A DNA stretch of 64,000 nt, from contig NZ_CP147520.1 in NCBI RefSeq assembly GCF_037201975.1, positions 3,596,001-3,660,000 of the forward strand, given 5' to 3'. Positions 53,568-60,982 of this stretch are shown here, piece after piece (the first letter of the stretch is position 1; the number at the start of each line of letters is the position of its first letter). The notes beneath the pieces are model-generated. The model worked only from the letters and a program-made list of their open reading frames with translations, was not told the origin of the DNA and searched no databases. The translations under genes were made by a program, and so were the position numbers. Source of the DNA: Streptomyces sp. TG1A-60. Its GTDB lineage: Bacteria > Actinomycetota > Actinomycetes > Streptomycetales > Streptomycetaceae.

Positions 53568-54671
53568 ATGCAGAGCGGCGACAACGCGCTCCTGTCGTGG
53601 GAGCGCACCCCGGACATACCCGTGGACGACTGGGACCGCCTGGCGGGCCCGGACGATCTCTTCCTGTCCCACCGCTGGTTGAGGGTGGTGGAGGAGACCG
53701 CCCGGACCCCCATGCGGTACCTGAGCCTCAAGCGCGCAGGCGAGCCGGTCGCCGCGCTGGCCACGGCACTCGCGACGGCGGACGTGCCGTGGGTGGCCGG
53801 AAGGGTGGACCACCTTCTCGACCACTGCGTCACAGAGGGCTTCGACGGCGCGGCGGACTTCGCCCGCGGCCTGGACGGCGGTGCCGGCGCCCTGCTGCCC
53901 ACCGTCCACTGCGGCGGCCGGCACGTCGGCCGCACCCGCCTGCTGCACACCGCCGGGCCGCGGCAGGCCCCGCGTGACGACGTGGAACTCCTCGTCGTGG
54001 AGGCGGAGAAGCTGGCCGCTGACACCGACTCCGCGTCGGTGTCCTTCCCGTACGTCGACGAGCGGGACACCACACTCACCGCGGTGCTGCGGGACCGGGG
54101 CTACTCCTCCTTCACCTCCGGCAACTACCACTGGCTGCCGGTCGACCCCGCCGGCTTTCCCGCCTACGCGGCGGCGCTGCCGCGCAAGCGCCGGCTCAGC
54201 GTGCTCAGCGAACGCGCCAAGGTCCGCGCGGCGGGCCTCGACATCACCCACGAGGCGGTCACACCGGAACTCAGCGGCAGGCTCGCCGAGTTGGAGGTGC
54301 AGCTCCTCGCCAAGTACGGCCTCGACTGGCCTGCCGAGCGGTCCGCCGCGGCCATCGCCACCGCCGCCGCCCGGTTCGAGGACGACGCCTCGGTGCTGCT
54401 CGGCCGGGCGGACGGCGACCTCCGCGGCTTCGCCCTGATGCTCCGCCGCGGCGACCAGTGGTACGCCCGCCAGTGCGGCTTCGACTACGGCTACCTCGGC
54501 AAGGTGCCGCTCTACTACGAACTCCTCTACTACTTCGCCGTGGAGCGCGCCGCCGAGCTGGGCGTCGCGACGATCCAGTACGGCATCGGCAGCGACACCG
54601 CGAAGCGCTCCCGCGGCTGCTCATCGACCCGGTTGAACTGCCACGTCCTGCCGTTGGGACAGCCCGGATGA
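53568..54671 (+). CDS. FemAB/GNAT-like acyl- or aminoacyl-transferase (peptidogalycan-biosynthesis family)
   Basis: A 367-residue protein with a double GNAT-like fold pattern: WDRLAGPDDLFLSHRWLRVV near the N-terminus, ASVSFPYVDERDTTLTAVLR in the middle, LPRKRRLSVLSERAKVRAAG, and a C-terminal GFALMLRRGDQWYARQCGFD then GKVPLYYELLYYFAVERA. Related FemAB-like proteins use aminoacyl-tRNA to add residues to an amine. Here the neighbour is an ATP-grasp ligase, translationally coupled by ATGA, suggesting that amino acids are appended to a core molecule. ATG start with AGGGGGA upstream. Confidence 0.68.
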   Translation: MQSGDNALLSWERTPDIPVDDWDRLAGPDDLFLSHRWLRVVEETARTPMRYLSLKRAGEPVAALATALATADVPWVAGRVDHLLDHCVTEGFDGAADFARGLDGGAGALLPTVHCGGRHVGRTRLLHTAGPRQAPRDDVELLVVEAEKLAADTDSASVSFPYVDERDTTLTAVLRDRGYSSFTSGNYHWLPVDPAGFPAYAAALPRKRRLSVLSERAKVRAAGLDITHEAVTPELSGRLAELEVQLLAKYGLDWPAERSAAAIATAAARFEDDASVLLGRADGDLRGFALMLRRGDQWYARQCGFDYGYLGKVPLYYELLYYFAVERAAELGVATIQYGIGSDTAKRSRGCSSTRLNCHVLPLGQPG

Positions 54672-55912
54672 GCCCGCAGGACACCTTCGTCGTGGTGGAG
54701 ACCCAGCTCTCGCGCTTCGGACTGAGCCCCTTCGTCGCGGCGCGGGCCCTGGGCTTCCGTACCGTCTTCGTCGCCAGGGACCTTGGTCGCTACGCCGGGG
54801 CGACCGGGCCCGCCGACCTGGCCGACCACGTGGTTCAGGCCGACACCCATGACGCGGCGGCCCTCGTCGCCGCCGTCCGGTCCGCCGCGGGCACCGCCAC
54901 CGTGCGCGGCATGTGCACCTTCACCGACTACAGCGTCCACGTGGTCGCCGAGGCAGCCAGAAAGCTCGGGCTGCCCGGCCTCTCACCGGAAGCGGCCCAC
55001 CGGGCGCGCAACAAGCTGGAGACCCGCAGGGCGTGCACCAACGCCGGGGTGCCCGGGCCGCGCTTCGCCTGGACGGTCACCGAACAGGCCGCGGTCACCG
55101 CCGCCGACGACATCGGCTACCCCTGCGTGGTCAAGCCCGCCACCGAGGCGGGCAGCATCGGCGTACGGCTGTGCCGCAGCGCGGACGACGTACGAGCACA
55201 CTTCCGCGCGCTGACGGCGCACGAGCGGGACTTCCGCGGCCAGGCCAAGCCCGTCGGAGCCCTGATCGAGGAGTACCTGATCGGCTACGAGCTGAGCGTG
55301 GAGTCCGTGCTCACGGGCGGGCGGCGCCGCACCATCGGCGTGGTCGACAAGGTCCTCGGGGGCCATCCGCACTTCGTCGAACTCGGGGAGAGCTTCCCGT
55401 CGATGCTCCCCGAAGCGGTGACCCGCGCGGCCTCCGAGACCGCGCACGCCGCGCTCGACGCCATCGGGCACGAATTCGGCGCGGCGCACGTCGAGCTGAA
55501 GGTGACCGCCACCGGCGTGAAGCTGGTGGAGATCAACGCACGTCCCGCCGGCGCGGAGATCACCCGGCTGATCCTCGAGGCCACCGGCACCGACCTGCCG
55601 CTCCAGGTCGTTAGGCTGCACGCGGGCCTGCCCGCCGACCTCGCCCCGCTGCGCAACAAGGCGGCGGCCTCGCGCTATGTCACGGCCGGCGCGACGGGCA
55701 CCCTGCACGCCGTGCACGGCACCGAGCTGGCCCGCCGGGTCGCCGACCGTATCGACGTGGACCTAGAGGCCGAAGCAGGGGACGAAGTCCGCTCCCCCAC
55801 CAGCAACATGGACGTCATCGGCCGGATCGTCGCGGTCGGCGACAGCGCCGCCGAGGCGGTGCGCCTGGCCGACGCCGCGCTCGGTCAGCTGCAGATCGAG
55901 GTGCGCCCGTGA
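54668..55912 (+). CDS. ATP-grasp ligase (carboxylate-amine ligase)
   Basis: A 414-residue ATP-grasp enzyme. It has RNKLETRRACTNAGVPGPRF, YPCVVKPATEAGSIGVRL (ATP-binding lysine), GALIEEYLIGYELSVESVLT, FGAAHVELKVTATGVKLVEI and NARPAGAEITRL (metal-binding Glu-Asn). Such enzymes form amide bonds between an acyl phosphate and an amine, as in dipeptide ligases and the N-glycyl-clavaminate ligase of the clavulanate pathway. Start and stop are both overlapped with neighbours (ATGA and GTGA), so stoichiometric expression is likely. Substrates unknown. Confidence 0.9.
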   Translation: MSPQDTFVVVETQLSRFGLSPFVAARALGFRTVFVARDLGRYAGATGPADLADHVVQADTHDAAALVAAVRSAAGTATVRGMCTFTDYSVHVVAEAARKLGLPGLSPEAAHRARNKLETRRACTNAGVPGPRFAWTVTEQAAVTAADDIGYPCVVKPATEAGSIGVRLCRSADDVRAHFRALTAHERDFRGQAKPVGALIEEYLIGYELSVESVLTGGRRRTIGVVDKVLGGHPHFVELGESFPSMLPEAVTRAASETAHAALDAIGHEFGAAHVELKVTATGVKLVEINARPAGAEITRLILEATGTDLPLQVVRLHAGLPADLAPLRNKAAASRYVTAGATGTLHAVHGTELARRVADRIDVDLEAEAGDEVRSPTSNMDVIGRIVAVGDSAAEAVRLADAALGQLQIEVRP

Positions 55913-57138
55913 CCACGACGGACACCGCACCGCGCACGGGCCTGCGCGCGGTCCTTCCGCACGGCCGCGGGGTCGTCACGTTCGGACTGTCCAACCTGGT
56001 CAGCGCGTTGGGCACCGGCGTGTTCTACCCGTACACGCTGCTGTTCTTCCCCGCCCTGCTCGGCATCTCGCTCACGCAGGTCGGCACGGTCCTGAGCGTC
56101 ACCGCCCTCGTCGCGCTGCCGGGGATGTTCTGGGTCGGGCGGCTCATCGACCGGCTCGGCCCGCGGACGGTGCTGATCGCGGCGGCGCTGCTGCGTGCCG
56201 CCGGGTTCATCGGCTACGTATCCATCCGCCACGTCGCGGCCTTCGCCCTGTTCAGCGTCCTCATCGCGCTGTGCAACCGGGCCGAGCAGGCAGCCTCGCC
56301 CGCCCTCGCCGTCGCCCTCGCGCCGGACGGCGAGCGCAACCGGTGGCTCGCGCTCACCCGCACCGCCTTCAACGCCGGTATCGGCGGCGGCGCCCTCCTG
56401 GGCAGCGCTCTGATCGTCGGCGGCGAGACGGCCCTGATGTGGCTCGGCCTTGCCAACGCGGCCGGCTTCCTCGTCGCCGGGCTCGTCCTGTGGCCGCTGC
56501 GGCCGCCGACGGTGCCGCCCGCCGATCGCGCGAAGCTCAGCCGCGGGCCGTGGCGCGACGGGGCGTTCCTCGTCGTCGTCGGGTTCAACTCCCTGCTGTG
56601 GCTGGTCGCGTTGGCGGTGGAGACCAGCATGTCCGCCTACCTGGTCGGCACGCTCGGCGCGCCCGCCTGGCTGGCGGGCACGCTGTTCGCCGTAAACACC
56701 GGCCTCCTCATGGTCTTCCAACTGCCGCTCGCCTCGCTCCTGGATCGCTGGGGGAACCTCACGGTGCTCCTCGCGGGGACGCTGCTCACCGCGGTCTTCC
56801 TCGTGGCCATGGCGCTGGGCGGCGCGCTCGGCGGCACCGCCCTCATCGTCCTGCTGCTCGTCGGCATGGTGATCTACACCGCGGGTGAACTGGCGGTCGC
56901 GCACGCGCGCTACGCCCTGCTCACCGATCTGCCGCCACCCTCCGAACTCGGCTCGTTCCTGGCGTTCAACCAGGTCGCCGTCGGGATCTCCGGTGCGCTG
57001 GTGCCGTTCGTCGTGGCCGCGTTGCTCGACTCGGCGCCCGCCGGGCTGTGGTGGCTCATGGCCGCACTCACCGTGGTGACCACGGTGGGGGTGCTGGCTG
57101 CGCGCCCGCTGCTGCTTGCGCGCGGCCAGAAACAATAA
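55909..57138 (+). CDS. MFS transporter
   Basis: A 409-residue major facilitator with 12 predicted helices. The A-motif is FWVGRLIDRLGPRTVLIAAA, and another loop reads SLLDRWGNLTVLLAGTLLTA. GTG start coupled to the ATP-grasp gene by GTGA. A second MFS gene closes the opposite operon. Product export and hence self-protection is the natural guess because no beta-lactamase or penicillin-binding protein gene is visible in the island. The 135 bases to the crotonase gene contain no ORF. Confidence 0.9.
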   Translation: MTTTDTAPRTGLRAVLPHGRGVVTFGLSNLVSALGTGVFYPYTLLFFPALLGISLTQVGTVLSVTALVALPGMFWVGRLIDRLGPRTVLIAAALLRAAGFIGYVSIRHVAAFALFSVLIALCNRAEQAASPALAVALAPDGERNRWLALTRTAFNAGIGGGALLGSALIVGGETALMWLGLANAAGFLVAGLVLWPLRPPTVPPADRAKLSRGPWRDGAFLVVVGFNSLLWLVALAVETSMSAYLVGTLGAPAWLAGTLFAVNTGLLMVFQLPLASLLDRWGNLTVLLAGTLLTAVFLVAMALGGALGGTALIVLLLVGMVIYTAGELAVAHARYALLTDLPPPSELGSFLAFNQVAVGISGALVPFVVAALLDSAPAGLWWLMAALTVVTTVGVLAARPLLLARGQKQ

Positions 57139-57273
57139 ATGACCGTCCGAACCCGCGGCTCGTTCCCGCCTTTCGGCGCATAGATTCCAGAATTTCCGCT
57201 CACCCACAGGCGCTTTTGGTTCAGGCTGCCGTGATTCCGCCAGCAATCGAGCACACCCCTGGAGGCAGATTTC

Positions 57274-58068
57274 ATGAGTGACCGCTACGACACCTTCGAC
57301 TTCGGCGTCGCCGTGACGGACGGCGTCGCCCTGGTCGAGTTCGACGACACACATCGGCACAACCCGTGGTCGATGCCACGCATGGACGGGCTCACCCGGC
57401 TGCTCAAGGAGTTCTCCCAGGACGAACAGGTCCGCTCGGTCGTGCTGTTCAGCGGAGTCGGCCGGTCGTTCGGTGTCGGTGGCAGCTTCCACGAAACGGC
57501 GAAGTTCACCGGCGGCGAGGAGGTCGACGCATGGATAGACCAGGTCACCGACCTCTACGTCGCGGCCCTCCAGCTCGACCGGCCGCTGATCGCGGCGATC
57601 GACGGCTATGCCATCGGAATCGGCCTGCAGATAGCACTCTGCGCGGACTACCGGATCGGCAGCAGCCGCTGTGTCCTCAAGATGCCCGAATTCGAGCTCG
57701 GTATCGCGTGTACCTTCGGCGGTTTCATGCTGGAAACCGTCGCCAGCCGGGCCGTGGCACAGAAGATGCTGATGACGTGCGACGAATGGGACGCGCTGCA
57801 GTCGGAGCAGGACAACCTCCTGCACGAGGTCGTTCCGGCGGAGGCCCTGCGGGACGCGGCACTGCGCCGCGCCCGACAGGCCGCCGCGTTCACCCCGGCC
57901 GGCTTCCGTAAGACAAAGCCCTATCTCAACTCGAATTACATCGAAGGCCTTGAGCGGACCAGGGTGGCCGGAAAGCTGGCCCACCGGGCGGCGTTCGCCG
58001 CCGGCGAGGCGCAGCAGAAGATGAACCGCGTCATCGGCACGAACGCCCCGGCCGGAGCGGTCCGATGA
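57274..58068 (+). CDS. CarB-like crotonase (putative carboxymethylproline synthase)
   Basis: A 264-residue enoyl-CoA hydratase/isomerase-fold protein. Oxyanion-hole elements are SGVGRSFGVGGSFHE (about 60-74) and IDGYAIGIGLQIALCADY (109-126). The acidic residue region is KMPEFELGIACTFGGFMLET. In carbapenem biosynthesis CarB condenses malonyl-CoA with pyrroline-5-carboxylate to give carboxymethylproline. Assignment to that class rests on its size, on the absence of fatty-acid oxidation neighbours and on the directly coupled CarA-like gene. ATG preceded by GGAGGC. Other crotonase chemistries remain possible. Confidence 0.72.
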   Translation: MSDRYDTFDFGVAVTDGVALVEFDDTHRHNPWSMPRMDGLTRLLKEFSQDEQVRSVVLFSGVGRSFGVGGSFHETAKFTGGEEVDAWIDQVTDLYVAALQLDRPLIAAIDGYAIGIGLQIALCADYRIGSSRCVLKMPEFELGIACTFGGFMLETVASRAVAQKMLMTCDEWDALQSEQDNLLHEVVPAEALRDAALRRARQAAAFTPAGFRKTKPYLNSNYIEGLERTRVAGKLAHRAAFAAGEAQQKMNRVIGTNAPAGAVR

Positions 58069-59453
58069 CCGGCGCGCCGTGGCTGGTCGTCTCGAACTGG
58101 CAGATACCCGGCTTCGACGAGGTCCTCTCCCCCACCGTCCTGGGCGAGGTGCGGGCGTACGCCTCAGGGCGCGCCCCCGTCACCGAGGGTTCCGGGATGA
58201 CCTTCGCCGTCGAAGCGGCGGGCACGTCCCTGAACGTCGCGGCGGACCGGGTCCGGGTGACGACGTCGGCGTCCAACACCACCCCGGTGTACTTCGCGGA
58301 GGACGCAGCGACCGGACGGTTCATCGTCGGCACCGACCTGCCGACGACCGCCGCCGCCTACGCCTCGCTGACCGGGACGCCCGCGGCGCTGCGGGACGAG
58401 ATCGGCGTACAGGAAGGGCCCCTGTCCGCCGTCGTCGGCGTCGAACGCCTGGAGCACCTCGTCGAACTGGAACTGCGCCGGGAGTCCGGGGCATGGCAGT
58501 GCACGCGCACCCGGCAGGCCGAACTCCCGGAACCCCCCGTCAAGTTCCGCGAGGCGCTCCTCGCCGGCCAGGCGCAGGTTCAGGCGCTGCGCGACGCCAT
58601 CGCCGAGGCCCTGTCCACCGCGCCGGACGTCGGTGTCCTGGTGTCCGGCGGCGTCGACTCCGGGCTCGTGGCGGCACTGGTCGCGGAGACCGGCGCACCC
58701 ACCACCGCCTACACCATCGGCACCGAGTGGGGCGACGAGTTCGACCACGCCGCCGAGGCGGCGCAGGCGGTGGGGCTCGACCTACGCGCGACCACGCTCG
58801 GGGCGGACGACGTCGTCGAGGCACTGCCGGCCACCGTGCGCGCGTTCGGCCACGGTGAGCCGCAGACGATCGCGATCGGCGTCGCCCTCGCTGCGTTCTG
58901 CCGGGGCGGGTACGCGGTGGAGCGGCTGCTGCTCACCGGCTACGGCTCGGACCTGCTGAACTCGGGGATGGCGACGACCGACGAGATCGGCGGGGACATC
59001 GGGGCCAAGGTCAGGGAGGCGGTGCACCGCACCCGCTACTCCTCGGAGTTCACCGCGGCGCTCGGCGACCAGGGCGGGCACCGGCTCACGCACCCGTACT
59101 GGCACGCCGGCGTCCTGGAGACCGCGCTTGCGACCGACCCGGCCGTGAAGACGTACCGCGGCAGGGAGAAGGGGCATCTGCGGTTCGCGGCCCGGGAGTT
59201 GCTGCCCGAGGACGTGGCCTGGCGCCCGAAGACGGCGATCCACCACGGCAACGGCCTCGGCGCCAATCTCGACCGGCTGGTCGACCAGCACACCGGCACG
59301 CCCGGCGGTACGGGCCTGGTCTACCGCGCCCTGCTCGCGTCGCAGATCGCCACCGCGTCTCAGAACCCCCTGGCCCTCATGACAGGCCGTGAGGCCTACG
59401 ACCGCGCGGTCGCCCAGGTGGCCCGCGCTTCCTCCCAGCACATCACCCAGTGA
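58065..59453 (+). CDS. CarA/BLS-like beta-lactam synthetase (asparagine synthetase family)
   Basis: A 462-residue asparagine-synthetase-B-type protein. The N-terminus (TGAPWLVVSNWQ) lacks the Cys2 nucleophile, so it cannot hydrolyse glutamine. The PP-loop is VLVSGGVDSG (191-200). The motif TGYGSD has Tyr293 where asparagine synthetases have Glu (GEGSD), the diagnostic swap of beta-lactam synthetase and carbapenam synthetase. Glu328 in YSSEF is the candidate dyad partner. Lys389 in WRPKTAIHHGNG matches the adenylate-stabilising lysine. Predicted reaction: ATP-driven closure of a beta-amino acid to a beta-lactam. ATGA overlap with the crotonase gene. Confidence 0.87.
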   Translation: MTGAPWLVVSNWQIPGFDEVLSPTVLGEVRAYASGRAPVTEGSGMTFAVEAAGTSLNVAADRVRVTTSASNTTPVYFAEDAATGRFIVGTDLPTTAAAYASLTGTPAALRDEIGVQEGPLSAVVGVERLEHLVELELRRESGAWQCTRTRQAELPEPPVKFREALLAGQAQVQALRDAIAEALSTAPDVGVLVSGGVDSGLVAALVAETGAPTTAYTIGTEWGDEFDHAAEAAQAVGLDLRATTLGADDVVEALPATVRAFGHGEPQTIAIGVALAAFCRGGYAVERLLLTGYGSDLLNSGMATTDEIGGDIGAKVREAVHRTRYSSEFTAALGDQGGHRLTHPYWHAGVLETALATDPAVKTYRGREKGHLRFAARELLPEDVAWRPKTAIHHGNGLGANLDRLVDQHTGTPGGTGLVYRALLASQIATASQNPLALMTGREAYDRAVAQVARASSQHITQ

Positions 59454-59473
59454 AAAGTGAAAGGCGAAACACG

Positions 59474-60349
59474 ATGACACAGTCCGGTTATGCGGCACTC
59501 ACACCGTCCGGCTTCGGGGCCCTGTGGAACGAGGGCACCCAGGCCGACCCCGGGACCGTGCGGGAACTCGCGCTGGAGTCCGGCGTCGCGGTCGTCAAGG
59601 ACCAGAAGTTCACCAAGGAGGAGTTCCGCGCGTTCGTCTCGGGCCTCGGCGACAAGGTGTCGTACGACGACGATGACGACAGCGTCGGCTACGGCTTCAC
59701 GGACATCCTGCACCTGGACGGGACGCGCGAGGAAGGCAAGGTCATCACCGGCCGCGGCGGCCTCCCTCTGCACACCGACGGGGTGCTGCTCGGCACGCAG
59801 GTCGACCTGATCGTTCTGTACGCCGCCGAGGCGCGCGTGCAGCAGGACGGCGCGACCCTGGTGTGCGACCAGATCACGGCGTGGAAGGAACTCCCCGACC
59901 ACCTGCGGGAGGTGCTCGACCGCGGCCACCTGGAGTACATGGCGACCGAGCGCGGCTACTTCACGAACGTCCCCGAGGGCTGGTACCGCATTCCCACGTT
60001 CCGTGACTACGGCCGGGTGACCTCGCTCAACCTCGCTCTGCCATTCCAGGCCGACGAGGCCCTTGCCAGCTGGAACGTCCGCGTGCCGGACGTGTCCGCG
60101 GAGGAGTCGGAGCGGTTCTTCGCCGACCTGCGCGCGCACCTCCTGTCGGACCGCTACCTGCACGAACACCGCTGGTCCGAGGGCGATCTCGTGGTCATCG
60201 ACAACCAGCGCACCCTGCACGGCAGGCGCGGCCTCGCCGACTCCGCGAGCCGCAAGCTGCTGCGCGGCCAGGTGACGCTGGCCAAGGTGGAGGGCGCGCC
60301 CGGAGCCATCTCCAGCGGGAGCGCCGTACAGGAGACGCCGGCGCGGTAG
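59474..60349 (+). CDS. CarC-like Fe(II)/2-oxoglutarate oxygenase (TauD family)
   Basis: A 291-residue double-stranded beta-helix oxygenase. Iron ligands are His100 and Asp102 in LPLHTDGVLL and His249 in NQRTLHGRRG; the 2-oxoglutarate-binding Arg follows in SASRKLLRGQV. Size and ligand positions agree closely with CarC (carbapenem synthase), which epimerises and desaturates carbapenam carboxylate. Third gene of the CarB-CarA-CarC-like set, 20 bases after the CarA-like stop, start preceded by GAAAGGCG. TauD-family enzymes also do hydroxylation, so the exact reaction is open. Confidence 0.85.
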   Translation: MTQSGYAALTPSGFGALWNEGTQADPGTVRELALESGVAVVKDQKFTKEEFRAFVSGLGDKVSYDDDDDSVGYGFTDILHLDGTREEGKVITGRGGLPLHTDGVLLGTQVDLIVLYAAEARVQQDGATLVCDQITAWKELPDHLREVLDRGHLEYMATERGYFTNVPEGWYRIPTFRDYGRVTSLNLALPFQADEALASWNVRVPDVSAEESERFFADLRAHLLSDRYLHEHRWSEGDLVVIDNQRTLHGRRGLADSASRKLLRGQVTLAKVEGAPGAISSGSAVQETPAR

Positions 60350-60695
60350 GCCCGGGTGACGCCGGGCAGCTCACGTCGAGAGGCCGAACTCCCCGCTGGA
60401 TTCGATGGCTATCAGTCACTTTCGCGACGATTGATGGTGACCTCGCGCCTCGCGGGACGACATTTCGCTCCGGAAACAGGGGCTGCCTCGTAGCGGTCCC
60501 GGACAACACCACACGCTCCTGTCCCGGCTGCCGCACGCGTACGGCAGCCGGGGTCGGCGCTGTCCACGAGTGGAGATCGAGGAGGAGCACGGCGGCTGGT
60601 TCATCCACCACGAGCCCGCCGACGACTACGGCACCCCCGACAAGATCCGTAAGTGAACCGCCCCGGGTTCGGTAGAGATCTCAGATCGTGGTGAT
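60350..60695. other. Stretch with no complete gene; 3' scrap of an ORF
   Basis: A frame ending at 60657 encodes VEIEEEHGGWFIHHEPADDY and a few more residues before a TGA. It looks like the tail of a lost gene. Nothing else supportable lies between the oxygenase gene and the tRNA terminator. This is the junction of island and chromosome. Confidence 0.45.
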
Positions 60696-60736
60696 GCCGA
60701 GTAGCCGAGGGGGATCTCACCCCTCGGCTACTCGGC
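60696..60736 (-). terminator. Hairpin terminator downstream of tRNA-Thr
   Basis: A 17-bp perfect stem (GCCGAGTAGCCGAGGGG and its complement, 7-base loop) lying about 28 bases beyond the 3' end of the tRNA on the minus strand. The other att-like copies have a different hairpin at the corresponding place. Confidence 0.75.
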
Positions 60737-60762
60737 AAAGGCCTGACCTGGGGTTCACCATA

Positions 60763-60805
60763 GAGCCGCCTTCGGGATTCGAACCCGAGACCTACGCATT
60801 ACGAG
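60763..60805. repeat. att core inside tRNA-Thr (site 4, intact locus)
   Basis: The part of the tRNA gene that is repeated at 2537, 34863 and 42715. Insertion here with element-supplied 3' ends keeps the tRNA functional, and each event leaves another core copy to the left. Confidence 0.88.
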
Positions 60806-60837
60806 TGCGTTGCTCTGGCCATCTGAGCTAAGGCGGC
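60764..60837 (-). tRNA. tRNA-Thr (anticodon CGT)
   Basis: A 74-nt tRNA on the minus strand. The acceptor stem is GCCGCCT paired with AGGCGGC, the D arm has GCTCAGATGGCCAGAGC, the anticodon arm ACGCA-CTCGTAA-TGCGT holds CGT, and the T arm has GGTTCGAATCC. CCA is not encoded. It is the only complete tRNA in the window and the probable integration target. Confidence 0.95.
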
Positions 60838-60982
60838 GGGCTGTCCGCACTATGGTGCGATCAGCAACGTCGGCAAGTCTACACAGTTTCCGGGGTGCTC
60901 CTGACCAAAGGGTCGGAGCGCCCCGGGGACAGGCCGGGGCGTCGGGCACCTCAGTCGGCAGTCAGGGGGCTGAGTAGCGCTG

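Noticed and set aside
55885..57984. A ~700-codon open frame antisense to the MFS and crotonase genes
   Set aside because: It is a GC-rich shadow with glutamate/arginine/glycine-rich composition, no domain and no ribosome binding site, opposite two well-supported genes.
58065..59453. Housekeeping asparagine synthetase
   Set aside because: There is no N-terminal Cys2, and the synthetase motif reads GYGSD rather than GEGSD, both against asparagine synthesis.
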